A DNA stretch of 64,000 nt from Ulva prolifera (lineage: Eukaryota > Chlorophyta > Ulvophyceae > Ulvales > Ulvaceae): contig CM041201.1 in assembly GCA_023078555.1 (NCBI GenBank), positions 1,061,713 to 1,125,712 on the forward strand, given 5' to 3'. A model generated the notes under the pieces. That model ran no database searches. It was not told where the DNA came from and saw only the letters and a list, made by a program, of their open reading frames with translations. The position numbers and the translations under genes were made by a program. This document shows, one piece after another, positions 23,009-35,867 of the stretch (the first letter of the stretch is position 1; the number at the start of each line of letters is the position of its first letter).

Positions 23009-24685
23009 ATGATGGCCTCTTCTGACCTGGAAGCGTTGATCGGGGAATGTCAGACACTTCCTGCTGGTACTGCCGGAACGCTGCATGAAGGAGGATACAT
23101 GACTGCAGATTTGGTGAAAGCTGCGACAAGAGCACAGCTGCAGAGTGTGCTGGGGCAAGATGCAGGGGAGCTGCTATATCAGCACTGTCACCCCAGTGCC
23201 GGTGCGCTTTGGCCATGCGTGTGCATGTGCAGCATTCAAGGTCAGCCTCTTGAGTAGTGGCCACCGTACCCAGAGCAGGCTGACTCCGATTGCTCACGGT
23301 CAGTTTCAGTGTACTGTGACATAACCTTACAAGGACGCATCTCGCATGGCTGCAGTGTGTGGTATCTGATCTCTCACTGACATTGGAATCAGTCACATGA
23401 TTTAATTGTCACATTGACCACCACTACGTGACCAACATGCGTCAGTTGTAGCATCATCCAATTTGCTATATCTAAACAGCTTGCCTGTGCAGCTGAAACA
23501 GAGTGTATTGAATGCAGATGGTGTATTGCAGAGGCTGGCGGAACAGGTTGCACATGCTGTCGAGGCAATGCGGCAACAACAGGAAAGCTTGAACGAAGTG
23601 AAGCGGATTCTCAGCGACGAAGATTCAATCGCCATTTCCCAGGCCACAGCATCAAAGTTTCTGCGCTTGTGTGAGTCCTTGGGAGTAAAAAAGCAGATAA
23701 AGTTGTTTAATCCAGGACCAGAGCCACTGACATTGCCCGAAGGTTTGAACATTGGACTGTTTGAATGGGATGACTTGCCTGAGTCTGCCCACAAACAGAG
23801 ATACATTGAACATGTTCACCGACTGCTGCAAGATGCACTGACTGACAAGCTTCTAGTGATGGCTGCGCCGCAAAATCTGTTGAATCTTCATCGGCCCGTC
23901 AAGGTCACGGGCACGACTGATGTTGTCGTCGCATTCAAAGGTTATCGCAAGGTCAGATTGAAGGATGGTGTATGCATATGCTTTGAACTCAAAAAGAGAG
24001 CTGAGGACGCGATCCTTAGAGGTGTGATGCTGACTCATGTGCTTGCTTAGCGAAGCTAATTTGTGTATCGGTGGTGGTATTGGGAAGACACAGTTTCTGT
24101 CGCTGTGCCATGCTCTGTTTGGTCACCACAATCATGCAACTCTGTCTATGTGCAGGGTCATATTGGCAGACCATGACAGAACTTGTGGCATCCAACCATG
24201 AATCAGACAGGTATCGGCCCGTTGTGGTGTTGACAGATCTACGTGAGACCTGGAACATTTTCTGGATGGATGGCTCGCAGCCATGCGCCTATGTAGACTT
24301 GCCGCGAGCACACGCGATTCCAGTTCTCAAGGATGTCATTCGTGCGGCTCAATTGTTTGACCTACAAGATCAGGGATTTCCTGTTCCAGATGGTCTACAT
24401 AATGCGGTCAAAGCTGCAACAGGGGGTCCATTCAGGAAACTGTTCAATCGTCGCTGTTATAGCCATGAACTGCTACGCTCTTCATTAGGGGAGGCTGTTG
24501 GACGACCCATTGGAGAAGGCGTGTCACACTATGGTGAAATGCCTGATGGCCCATTGGCTGCCCTGATCTCGCTTCAAGGCATGATGGGAAGTGAGGAAGA
24601 AGAGGAACGCCTAGCATGTGACATTCGTAATCAAATTGGTCTCGAGCTACGGCTGCAGTTTGACGGACCTGGGCACACTGTGTAG
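23009..24685 (+). CDS. Gene X copy 1: Crinkler-like PD-(D/E)XK nuclease
   Basis: Three exons, 23006-23201, 23518-24021 and 24156-24685, join in consistent phases (GTGCGC and GTGTGA donors, TGCAG acceptors) to give 408 residues from ATG 23009. Residues 1-64 form a small helical module (LEALIGECQ, GGYMTADLVKAATRAQL). About 66-95 is a coiled coil with QQQESLNEVK. 96-180 is a linker. 190-265 is a restriction-endonuclease-fold core with D199 (GTTD), E221-x-K223 (FELKK), Q237 (YWQTMTELVASN) and LTDLRETWNIFW. The last part is alpha-helical with an acidic GSEEEEERL. This arrangement recalls the nuclease domains of Crinkler-type and related eukaryotic proteins (from memory). No signal peptide is seen. 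Upstream exons are possible. Function unknown. Confidence 0.6.
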
Positions 24686-24956
24686 GCTCATTGCGCAGTT
24701 CAGAAAGAGGTCCATCTTCTGTGTGTGGCAATATGCAGTTGGGTTGAGCGAGAAACTGAATAGATGAACTGGTTTTGAGAACCCACAATACTATGTGATG
24801 TTGGCCTTGTCAAACGAGTGTGCTCGACGGATTTGGAAAACTTCACTTGCTATGTTTGTCTGTACCCATCTGCTCTTCTGTGACAACATGTACTCAGATA
24901 AAACCATATTACACAGACTAAGGCCGTTGCATGGCGTTGTTGTGGAAGGTGTCATT

Positions 24957-26610
24957 GTCCAAGCAAGCCTGAGCACATGTGCATATGGAGGTGCCTGGGA
25001 GCCTTGGTGTGTGAGGAACAAACGGGTATGAGGCTGCCGCAAATCTGACCGTGCTGCCATGAATCGCACGCCCATGCGATATCGGCATGAAGTGCCATGC
25101 CCCACAGTGCACAGCGTATCAGCATTTCGGGCACGTGACACCTCACACATCACTGACGCACCCCTGACTCGGTTGGTATGCGGACTTGACTTGTCATGTG
25201 CGCGTTGCCGGCGGCGCCACCTACCTCTCTGCCATTGTCCGTATGGTGCTCCGGTCATGCGGTTCGCCTGGGAAATATCCGGGGGGTCAATGCTCGTACA
25301 TCAAGATGAGAAGGATTCTCGCACGCAGTCTCACTGACACCGTGTCTGAGAGAGCGGACGTGTATATGCACCCTGGCGGCAACTCCCCAGACGTCCACAT
25401 TTTTTTCTTTGAGCAGCCTTGCTGACAGTCGGTGAGGGAGTGGCTGTATACGTGCAGTGGGACAGCCACCGCCGAGTGGCCAATGTGGCCGCCTTGCTGC
25501 TGCCGCTGCGGCTACACCTCTGCCCGGCCTCCAAGAAGGCCCAGTCCCCCCTCGCCAAGGATATCCTCGCCCAAGCGCTGAAGTGGCCGAACAAGGACGC
25601 GGAACAGGTGGCCCTGCTGCACCGATCCTCCCGGGGCTGTGCAGAATACATGACGCGGTCGCAGGTGTGTGACGCCCGCTGATGCAAGCTGCTAGCGACG
25701 GGGCGGATTCGCTTTGTTTGGCTGATCGTGTGTCACGATAAATCACGCCTAAGAGAGATGGAAGTGCGCTGAGTGTTGTGGAGAAAGTGCAGAGAGCCTG
25801 CTTCGAGACGTTGCTGACACCACCGCCTGGTGGTTTTGGTATTCGGTGTTGTTTCATGACCATGAGAAAGTGAGGCAGAGGACAGTTCTGTTTTGTGGTC
25901 CACCGGTCGAGACGGGGACTCGTGCGATTGGCCTGGGTGTGTGAAGCAATTTAATCATTTGTAGCCGCTACAGGTGCATCGGCATGTGAGTCAGTCAGGC
26001 ATCGCATGTTGCTGCAGGCCTGACACAGGAGCAGCGAATGGATGTCGAGGCCTCGTACGATCTCAGGGCTGACCTGGGAACGTGCCTTGCACAGCTGAAG
26101 AGCCTTGCAGAGTTGGCAGTCTCGATCTTCCCGCTGCTGTGCCACGAGGACGCGATGCATTACGGTGATGTCAGTGCCAACATCGAGGCCTCGGGGACGT
26201 ATGAGGCGCCTGTAGGTAGCCACTCGGAGGCTGAGCTCCTAGCATACACAAACCGCTTGAACAAGGTCATAGTTGACTGGGACCTTGAGGGGTGCAGTAC
26301 CTGGGTTCCGTTGATTGATGGGAAACAGGTGCGCCAGTGATCATGGCAGTGCTGCTTGTTGCAAGAGGCTGTCGGTGGTTTGTTGATGCAATCTGGTGCT
26401 CGCATGGTGGGCTTCCAGATGGACTGACATATGCAGATTGTAAAGTTGCTTGGCCTGCCAAAGCCTGGCCCGGTGGTTGGTAAGATGACAGCCTTGGCTC
26501 GGAGGTGGCAGTATGCGCACGTCGAGAGGCACACCAAGTCAGCAAAAGGACCAGTGCCTCCAGAGCTCGAGGAATTTCTGAAGAAGGAGCATGCCAAAGC
26601 TGACCGGTGA
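24957..26610 (+). pseudogene. CCA-adding enzyme 3' fragment, copy 2
   Basis: A copy of intron 4 through exon 7 only, with no exons 1-4, so it cannot make the enzyme. The exon 5 equivalent (25458-25664) is one base shorter than in the functional gene: CACCGATCCTCCC here, CACCGGTTGCTCCC there, which breaks its frame. Exon 6 and 7 equivalents (26018-26328, 26437-26610) remain open and almost identical to the parent gene. The fragment sits just downstream of X1 and upstream of X2. Confidence 0.85.
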
Positions 26611-28585
26611 TGCTTGAGCTCTTGTCTCGGGTGTAATGGTTGCACAGCTGCGCTGCCTTGCTGCCATGTCTGCATTCAGCAATTTGAGCCCAAGCTCCTG
26701 GATTGACTTGCAATTGACTTTACTTACACCCTTTGAGTGCTGAGGTTGGATTAATGTGACGTCTCCGCGGAGAGAGTGCTAGCCCTTTGCACACTGCTGG
26801 CCAGCTGAGGATGCATGTCGGGTTTGTTGTCCTGTGAAGTCCAGTTCGTTTCCACTTGACGCCCCTGACACGCTGATGATGCCAACCTGAGGCCACCTTT
26901 GCACCTGCTGTCGCTTGCGCAAGCTGAAGCGTACACACAGCAAATTTCACCAGTCATGGTCTTGGGCACAGGACAGCTGATTTGTGGTATAAATGTTTGA
27001 TTGGAATTAGAATTCATTCGCAATATCTTTTGTTATGCTGCGCTTGCAAGGCACAGCCTACTAAGGATATCACCGCGCAACATCTAGCATGTGCTTTAGA
27101 CCACTAAGAGGCAGCACACACGATGTACACATTGAATGCAGACTGCAACAACCTACTAATTCGATGTATCAATTTGAAATCGTGGGCTCACGGCAGCTTG
27201 GTCGTCTACAAATCCACAGCCAGCAGGTGACACTTGAAAGGGGCCCCATTTGATGCATGTACACATGTGCATCTGGCTTGTCAGAGATCGATTGTACTGG
27301 CCATAGCTGCTACACAAGTTATAACTTCTTGACTCTACGTGCTCTCGTTGGCAGTCTGTCAACAAGTTGCTGTCAAGTCCCCTGCAGCCAACCACTATTC
27401 TGTGCATCCATGCCGAAAGGGGCCAGGCTTTGCAGGCTGCGTCCGCCGGGAATTTTTGCGCTTCACGAGTCCGTGTATGGTCGGCTTCTTTCACGGAATG
27501 CGGGCTGCGTGTGGATGATGACCTGGAACGCTGTGGCGTGTGCTAGATGTGTCGAAGGAGCCACAACGGGGAGGAACAGGCGACAGTGCTAACATATGGC
27601 CACATCTAGTCACAACGGTCTGTCGTAGCGGGAGGCAGCTGACACAGCTTTCCGCCTGTAGCCACCGCATCATTGGGACAACCAAAGGAAACACTGCATG
27701 AAGACACTCTAGAGGAGGCAGACAAGGCCTGCCACGCCAATGGTAATGCCCCGAAGACTTCGAAGAACCCACTTCCGGCGATGCCAACGTCTGCATATGA
27801 CGTTTTGCGTCGTCTTTTTGTGCAGGGCACTTGCAATGGCACGTCGGTCGACGAGTCTAGCCTGGAGTACAAGCAGGCGATATCAAACGGCACGGTCTGT
27901 GCTGATGTATGAGCAGTACTAGCAGGTACGCATTTTGGAAGTGCGAGCTTGCCACTGGCTACGGTAGCTGTGCGTCGATGTCGCCAAAAATGCCAATGCT
28001 GATACTGGCCTTCAATAAAGCTGTGTCTTCTACTTTGTCTTAGGGATCATCCAGTTGCGTGGTCAAACTGTTCTCTGTGCAATCTCCTACATGCTCGTGC
28101 TTCGGGGCATGCTCCGTCTCCCGTGAGACAGCTGCAACGCTGTTTGCTGCCTCGAAGCGTCCGATCATCCATCCAGAGCTGCATATGTGCACCCATAGTG
28201 ATGCGCTGTGCTGGCCCCAATTATGCATAATTCACACACACGCGGTTAGATCCTGCTCTGGCTGAACGTATCAACGTCAAAGCGGTACATTACAGATAGT
28301 GCGCACTACACACTACGTCCTTGAATTTCGCTGTTTGTAGCACATGGCATGACAGCAGCTTTATGGCGATCATCGACCAGCATTCATCTGTGACAAGTAA
28401 TCATCCTTTCTTTCGGAGCATGTGATGCCAAAAAAACTCTGCTCATGAACGGGAGGTCTATGCTCGGCTGCTGGTGGCATGAACTACTATAAGTATGCAT
28501 TGCTGAGACGCATTGTGGAGGCCCAAGCCTACCCGACAGCATGAATTTCTTTTATCCAATCCACCAGGTGACATTTGTGCAGTTC

Positions 28586-30262
28586 ATGATGGCCTCTTCT
28601 GACCTGGAAGCGTTGATCGGGGAATGTCAGACACTTCCTGCTGGTACTGCCGGAACGCTGCATGAAGGAGGATACATGACTGCAGATTTGGTGAAAGCTG
28701 CGACAAGAGCACAGCTGCAGAGTGTGCTGGGGCAAGATGCAGGGGAGCTGCTATATCAGCACTGTCACCCCAGTGCCGGTGCGCTTTGGCCATGCCTGTG
28801 CATGTGCAGCATTCAAGGTCAGCCTCTTGAGTAGTGGCCACCGTACCCAGAGCAGGCTGACTCCGATTGCTCACGGTCAGTTTCAGTGTACTGTGACATA
28901 ACCTTACAAGGACGCATCTCGCATGGCTGCAGTGTGTGGTATCTGATCTCTCACTGACATTGGAATCAGTCACATGATTTAATTGTCACATTGACCACCA
29001 CTACGTGACCAACATGCGTCAGTTGTAGCATCATCCAATTTGCTATATCTAAACAGCTTGCCTGTGCAGCTGAAACAGAGTGTATTGAATGCAGATGGTG
29101 TATTGCAGAGGCTGGCGGAACAGGTTGCACATGCTGTCGAGGCAATGCGGCAACAACAGGAAAGCTTGAACGAAGTGAAGCGGATTCTCAGCGACGAAGA
29201 TTCAATCGCCATTTCCCAGGCCACAGCATCAAAGTTTCTGCGCTTGTGTGAGTCCTTGGGAGTAAAAAAGCAGATAAAGTTGTTTAATCCAGGACCAGAG
29301 CCACTGACATTGCCCGAAGGTTTGAACATTGGACTGTTTGAATGGGATGACTTGCCTGAGTCTGCCCACAAACAGAGATACATTGAACATGTTCACCGAC
29401 TGCTGCAAGATGCACTGACTGACAAGCTTCTAGTGATGGCTGCGCCGCAAAATCTGTTGAATCTTCATCGGCCCGTCAAGGTCACGGGCACGACTGATGT
29501 TGTCGTCGCATTCAAAGGTTATCGCAAGGTCAGATTGAAGGATGGTGTATGCATATGCTTTGAACTCAAAAAGAGAGCTGAGGACGCGATCCTTAGAGGT
29601 GTGATGCTGACTCATGTGCTTGCTTAGCGAAGCTAATTTGTGTATCGGTGGTGGTATTGGGAAGACACAGTTTCTGTCGCTGTGCCATGCTCTGTTTGGT
29701 CACCACAATCATGCAACTCTGTCTATGTGCAGGGTCATATTGGCAGACCATGACAGAACTTGTGGCATCCAACCATGAATCAGACAGGTATCGGCCCGTT
29801 GTGGTGTTGACAGATCTACGTGAGACCTGGAACATTTTCTGGATGGATGGCTCGCAGCCATGCGCCTATGTAGACTTGCCGCGAGCACACGCGATTCCAG
29901 TTCTCAAGGATGTCATTCGTGCGGCTCAATTGTTTGACCTACAAGATCAGGGATTTCCTGTTCCAGATGGTCTACATAATGCGGTCAAAGCTGCAACAGG
30001 GGGTCCATTCAGGAAACTGTTCAATCGTCGCTGTTATAGCCATGAACTGCTACGCTCTTCATTAGGGGAGGCTGTTGGACGACCCATTGGAGAAGGCGTG
30101 TCACACTATGGTGAAATGCCTGATGGCCCATTGGCTGCCCTGATCTCGCTTCAAGGCATGATGGGAAGTGAGGAAGAAGAGGAACGCCTAGCATGTGACA
30201 TTCGTAATCAAATTGGTCTCGAGCTACGGCTGCAGTTTGACGGACCTGGGCACACTGTGTAG
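28586..30262 (+). CDS. Gene X copy 2: Crinkler-like PD-(D/E)XK nuclease
   Basis: Exons 28583-28778, 29095-29598 and 29733-30262, each exactly 5,577 bp after those of copy 1. The predicted protein is identical to copy 1 over all 408 residues. The one difference I noticed nearby (28797) falls in the first intron. Same domains: helical N-terminal module, short coiled coil, linker, D-ExK-Q nuclease core and acidic tail. The splice sites are intact. Identical proteins from adjacent copies point to a very recent duplication or ongoing gene conversion. Confidence 0.6.
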
Positions 30263-30533
30263 GCTCATTGCGCAGTTCAGAAAGAGGTCCATCTTCTGTG
30301 TGTGGCAATATGCAGTTGGGTTGAGCGAGAAACTGAATAGATGAACTGGTTTTGAGAACCCACAATACTATGTGATGTTGGCCTTGTCAAACGAGTGTGC
30401 TCGACGGATTTGGAAAACTTCACTTGCTATGTTTGTCTGTACCCATCTGCTCTTCTGTGACAACATGTACTCAGATAAAACCATATTACACAGACTAAGG
30501 CCGTTGCATGGCGTTGTTGTGGAAGGTGTCATT

Positions 30534-32187
30534 GTCCAAGCAAGCCTGAGCACATGTGCATATGGAGGTGCCTGGGAGCCTTGGTGTGTGAGGAACAAAC
30601 GGGTATGAGGCTGCCGCAAATCTGACCGTGCTGCCATGAATCGCACGCCCATGCGATATCGGCATGAAGTGCCATGCCCCACAGTGCACAGCGTATCAGC
30701 ATTTCGGGCACGTGACACCTCACACATCACTGACGCACCCCTGACTCGGTTGGTATGCGGACTTGACTTGTCATGTGCGCGTTGCCGGCGGCGCCACCTA
30801 CCTCTCTGCCATTGTCCGTATGGTGCTCCGGTCATGCGGTTCGCCTGGGAAATATCCGGGGGGTCAATGCTCGTACATCAAGATGAGAAGGATTCTCGCA
30901 CGCAGTCTCACTGACACCGTGTCTGAGAGAGCGGACGTGTATATGCACCCTGGCGGCAACTCCCCAGACGTCCACATTTTTTTCTTTGAGCAGCCTTGCT
31001 GACAGTCGGTGAGGGAGTGGCTGTATACGTGCAGTGGGACAGCCACCGCCGAGTGGCCAATGTGGCCGCCTTGCTGCTGCCGCTGCGGCTACACCTCTGC
31101 CCGGCCTCCAAGAAGGCCCAGTCCCCCCTCGCCAAGGATATCCTCGCCCAAGCGCTGAAGTGGCCGAACAAGGACGCGGAACAGGTGGCCCTGCTGCACC
31201 GATCCTCCCGGGGCTGTGCAGAATACATGACGCGGTCGCAGGTGTGTGACGCCCGCTGATGCAAGCTGCTAGCGACGGGGCGGATTCGCTTTGTTTGGCT
31301 GATCGTGTGTCACGATAAATCACGCCTAAGAGAGATGGAAGTGCGCTGAGTGTTGTGGAGAAAGTGCAGAGAGCCTGCTTCGAGACGTTGCTGACACCAC
31401 CGCCTGGTGGTTTTGGTATTCGGTGTTGTTTCATGACCATGAGAAAGTGAGGCAGAGGACAGTTCTGTTTTGTGGTCCACCGGTCGAGACGGGGACTCGT
31501 GCGATTGGCCTGGGTGTGTGAAGCAATTTAATCATTTGTAGCCGCTACAGGTGCATCGGCATGTGAGTCAGTCAGGCATCGCATGTTGCTGCAGGCCTGA
31601 CACAGGAGCAGCGAATGGATGTCGAGGCCTCGTACGATCTCAGGGCTGACCTGGGAACGTGCCTTGCACAGCTGAAGAGCCTTGCAGAGTTGGCAGTCTC
31701 GATCTTCCCGCTGCTGTGCCACGAGGACGCGATGCATTACGGTGATGTCAGTGCCAACATCGAGGCCTCGGGGACGTATGAGGCGCCTGTAGGTAGCCAC
31801 TCGGAGGCTGAGCTCCTAGCATACACAAACCGCTTGAACAAGGTCATAGCTGACTGGGACCTTGAGGGGTGCAGTACCTGGGTTCCGTTGATTGATGGGA
31901 AACAGGTGCGCCAGTGATCATGGCAGTGCTGCTTGTTGCAAGAGGCTGTCGGTGGTTTGTTGATGCAATCTGGTGCTCGCATGGTGGGCTTCCAGATGGA
32001 CTGACATATGCAGATTGTAAAGTTGCTTGGCCTGCCAAAGCCTGGCCCGGTGGTTGGTAAGATGACAGCCTTGGCTCGGAGGTGGCAGTATGCGCACGTC
32101 GAGAGGCACACCAAGTCAGCAAAAGGACCAGTGCCTCCAGAGCTCGAGGAATTTCTGAAGAAGGAGCATGCCAAAGCTGACCGGTGA
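30534..32187 (+). pseudogene. CCA-adding enzyme 3' fragment, copy 3
   Basis: Same content as copy 2 shifted by 5,577: exon 5-like 31035-31241 with the same one-base shortening, exon 6-like 31595-31905, exon 7-like 32014-32187. One substitution (31849) changes Val to Ala in exon 6. Because copies 2 and 3 share the exon 5 defect, the defect predates the latest duplication. Confidence 0.85.
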
Positions 32188-34162
32188 TGCTTGAGCTCTT
32201 GTCTCGGGTGTAATGGTTGCACAGCTGCGCTGCCTTGCTGCCATGTCTGCATTCAGCAATTTGAGCCCAAGCTCCTGGATTGACTTGCAATTGACTTTAC
32301 TTACACCCTTTGAGTGCTGAGGTTGGATTGATGTGACGTCTCCGCGGAGAGAGTGCTAGCCCTTTGCACACTGCTGGCCAGCTGAGGATGCATGTCGGGT
32401 TTGTTGTCCTGTGAAGTCCAGTTCGTTTCCACTTGACGCCCCTGACACGCTGATGATGCCAACCTGAGGCCACCTTTGCACCTGCTGTCGCTTGCGCAAG
32501 CTGAAGCGTACACACAGCAAATTTCACCAGTCATGGTCTTGGGCACAGGACAGCTGATTTGTGGTATAAATGTTTGATTGGAATTAGAATTCATTCGCAA
32601 TATCTTTTGTTATGCTGCGCTTGCAAGGCACAGCCTACTAAGGATATCACCGCGCAACATCTAGCATGTGCTTTAGACCACAAAGAGGCAGCACACACGA
32701 TGTACACATTGAATGCAGACTGCAACAACCTACTAATTCGATGTATCAATTTGAAATCGTGGGCTCACGGCAGCTTGGTCGTCTACAAATCCACAGCCAG
32801 CAGGTGACACTTGAAAGGGGCCCCATTTGATGCATGTACACATGTGCATCTGGCTTGTCAGAGATCGATTGTACTGGCCATAGCTGCTACACAAGTTATA
32901 ACTTCTTGACTCTACGTGCTCTCGTTGGCAGTCTGTCAACAAGTTGCTGTCCAGTCCCCTGCAGCCAACCACTATTCTGTGCATCCATGCCGAAAGGGGC
33001 CAGGCTTTGCAGGCTGCGTCCGCCGGGAATTTTTGCGCTTCACGAGTCCGTGTATGGTCGGCTTCTTTCACGGAATGCGGGCTGCGTGTGGATGATGACC
33101 TGGAACGCTGTGGCGTGTGCTAGATGTGTCGAAGGAGCCACAACGGGGAGGAACAGGCGACAGTGCTAACATATGGCCACATCTAGTCAAAACGGTCTGT
33201 CGTAGCGGGAGGCAGCTGACACAGCTTTCCGCCTGTAGCCACCGCATCATTGGGACAACCAAAGGAAACACTGCATGAAGACACTCTAGAGGAGGCAGAC
33301 AAGGCCTGCCACGCCAATGGTAATGCCCCGAAGACTTCGAAGAACCCACTTCCGGCGATGCCAACGTCTGCATATGACGTTTTGCGTCGTCTTTTTGTGC
33401 AGGGCACTTGCAATGGCACGTCGGTCGACGAGTCTAGCCTGGAGTACAAGCAGGCGATATCAAACGGCACGGTCTGTGCTGATGTATGAGCAGTACTAGC
33501 AGGTACGCATTTTGGAAGTGCGAGCTTGCCACTGGCTACGGTAGCTGTGCGTCGATGTCGCCACAAATGCCAATGCTGATACTGGCCTTCAATAAAGCTG
33601 TGTCTTCTACTTTGTCTTAGGGATCATCCAGTTGCGTGGTCAAACTGTTCTCTGTGCAATCTCCTACATGCTCGTGCTTCGGGGCATGCTCCGTCTCCCG
33701 TGAGACAGCTGCAACGCTGTTTGCTGCCTCGAAGCGTCCGATCATCCATCCAGAGCTGCATATGTGCACCCATAGTGATGCGCTGTGCTGGCCCTAATTA
33801 TGCATAATTCACACACACGCGGTTAGATCCTGCTCTGGCTGAACGTATCAACGTCAAAGCGGTACATTACAGATAGTGCGCACTACACACTACGTCCTTG
33901 AATTTCGCTGTTTGTAGCACATGGCATGACAGCAGCTTTATGGCGATCATCGACCAGCATTCATCTGTGACAAGTAATCATCCTTTCTTTCGGAGCATGT
34001 GATGCCAAAAAAACTCTGTGCATGAACGAGAGGTCTGTGCTCGGCTGCTGGTGGCATTGACTACTATAAGTATGCATTGCTGAGACGCATTGTGGAGGCC
34101 CAAGCCTAACCGACAGCATGAATTTCTTTTATCCAATCCACCAGGTGACATTTGTGCATTTC

Positions 34163-35858
34163 ACGATGGCCTCTTCTGACCTGGAAGCGTTGATCGGGGA
34201 CTGTCAGACACTTCCTGCTGGTACTGCCGGAACGCTGCATGAAGGAGGATACATGACTGCAGATTTGGTGAAAGCTGCGACAAGAGCACAGCTGCAGAGT
34301 GTGCTGGGGCAAGATGCAGGGGAGCTGCTATATCAGCACTGTCACCCCAGTGCCGGTGCGCTTTGGCCGTCTGTGCATGTGCAGCAGTCAAGGTCAGCCT
34401 CTTGAGTAGTGGCCACCGTACCCAGATCAGGCTGACTCCGATTGCTCATGGTCAGTTTCAGTGTACTGTGACATAAGCTTACAAGGACGCATCTCGCATG
34501 GCTGCAGTGTGTGGTATCTGATCTCGCACTGACATTGGAATCAGTCACATGATTTAATTGTCACATTGACCACCACTACGTGACCAACATGCGTCAGTTG
34601 TAGCATCATCCAATTTGCTATATCTAAACAGCTTGCCTGTGCAGCTGAAACAGAGTGTATTGAATGCAGATGGTGCATTGCAAAGGCTGGCGAAACAGGT
34701 TGCACATGCTGTCGAGGCAATGCGGCAACAACAGGAAAGCTTGAACGAAGTGAAGCAGAGTCAACAAAGTCAACAAGAAAGCTTGAACGAAGTGAAGCGG
34801 ATTCCCAGCGACGAAGATTCAATCGCCATTTCCCAGGCCACAGCATCAAAGGTTCTGCGCTTGTGTGAGTCCTTGGGAGTAAAAAAGCAGATAAAGTTGT
34901 TTGATCCAGGACCAGAGCCACTGACATTGCCCGAAGGTTTGAACATTGGACTGTTTGAATGGGATGACTTGCCTGAGTCTGCCCACAGAGATACATGGAA
35001 CATGTTCACCGACTGCTGCAAGATGCACTCACTGACAAGCTTCTAGTGATGGCTGCGCCGCAAAACCTGTTGAATCTCCATCAGCCCGTCAAGGTCACGG
35101 GCACGACTGATGTTGTCGTCGCATTCAAAGGTTATCGCAAGGTCAGATTGAAGGATGGTGTATGCATATGCTTTGAACTCAAAAAGAGAGCTGAGGACGC
35201 GATCCTTAGAGGTGTGATGCTGACTCATGTGCTTGCTTAGCGAAGCTAATTTGTGTATCGGTGGTGGTATTGGGAAGACACAGTTGCTGTTGCTGTGCCA
35301 TGCTCTGTTTGGTCACCACAATCATGCAACTCTGTCTATGTGCAGGGTCATATTGGCAGACCATGACAGAACTTGTGGCATCCACCCATGAATCAGACAT
35401 GTATCGGCCCGTTGTGGTGTTGACAGATCTACGTGAGACCTGGAACATTTTCTTGATGGATGGCTCGCAGCCATGCGCCTATGTAGACTTGCCGCGAGCA
35501 CACGCGATTCCAGTTCTCAAGGATGTCATTCGCGCAGCTTAATTGTTTGACCTACAAGATCAGGGATTTCCTGTCCCAAATGGTCTACATAATGCGGTCA
35601 AAGCTGCAACAGGGGGTCCATTCAGGAAACTGTTCAATCGTCGCTGTTATAGCCATGATAGCCATGCTACGCTCTACACAAGACGAGGCTGTTGGACGAC
35701 CCATTGGAGAAGGCGTGTCACACTATGGTGAAATGCCTGATGGCCCATTGGCTGCCCTGATCTCGCTTCAAGGCATGATGGGAAGTGAGGAAGAAGAGGA
35801 ACGCCTAGCATGTGACATTCGTAATCAAATTGGTCTCGAGCTACAGCTGCAGTCTTGA
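34163..35858 (+). pseudogene. Gene X copy 3, broken and diverged
   Basis: Homologous to X1 and X2 along its whole length but clearly older: it lies right of the point (34018) where near-identity stops. All three exon equivalents are recognisable, including the coiled-coil region, which carries an extra repeat of its QQESLNEVK heptads, and the nuclease core. Several independent breaks make it unlikely to be a working gene. It directly abuts the decayed CCA tail that follows. Confidence 0.75.
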
Positions 35859-35867
35859 CGGACCGCA

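Larger units (their letters stand above)
20575..34018 (+). repeat. Tandem array, period 5,577 bp, about 2.4 units
   Basis: Bases 20575-28441 reappear at 26152-34018 with an exact shift of 5,577 and only scattered single-base differences, for example at 21177/26754, 23220/28797 and 32951/27374. Each full unit holds the end of CCA exon 6, exon 7, a spacer, gene X and a copy of CCA intron 4 to exon 6. Near-identity stops sharply at both edges (20574 and 34019), where homology continues but is diverged. That is the pattern expected from recent unequal exchange inside an older array. Confidence 0.93.
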
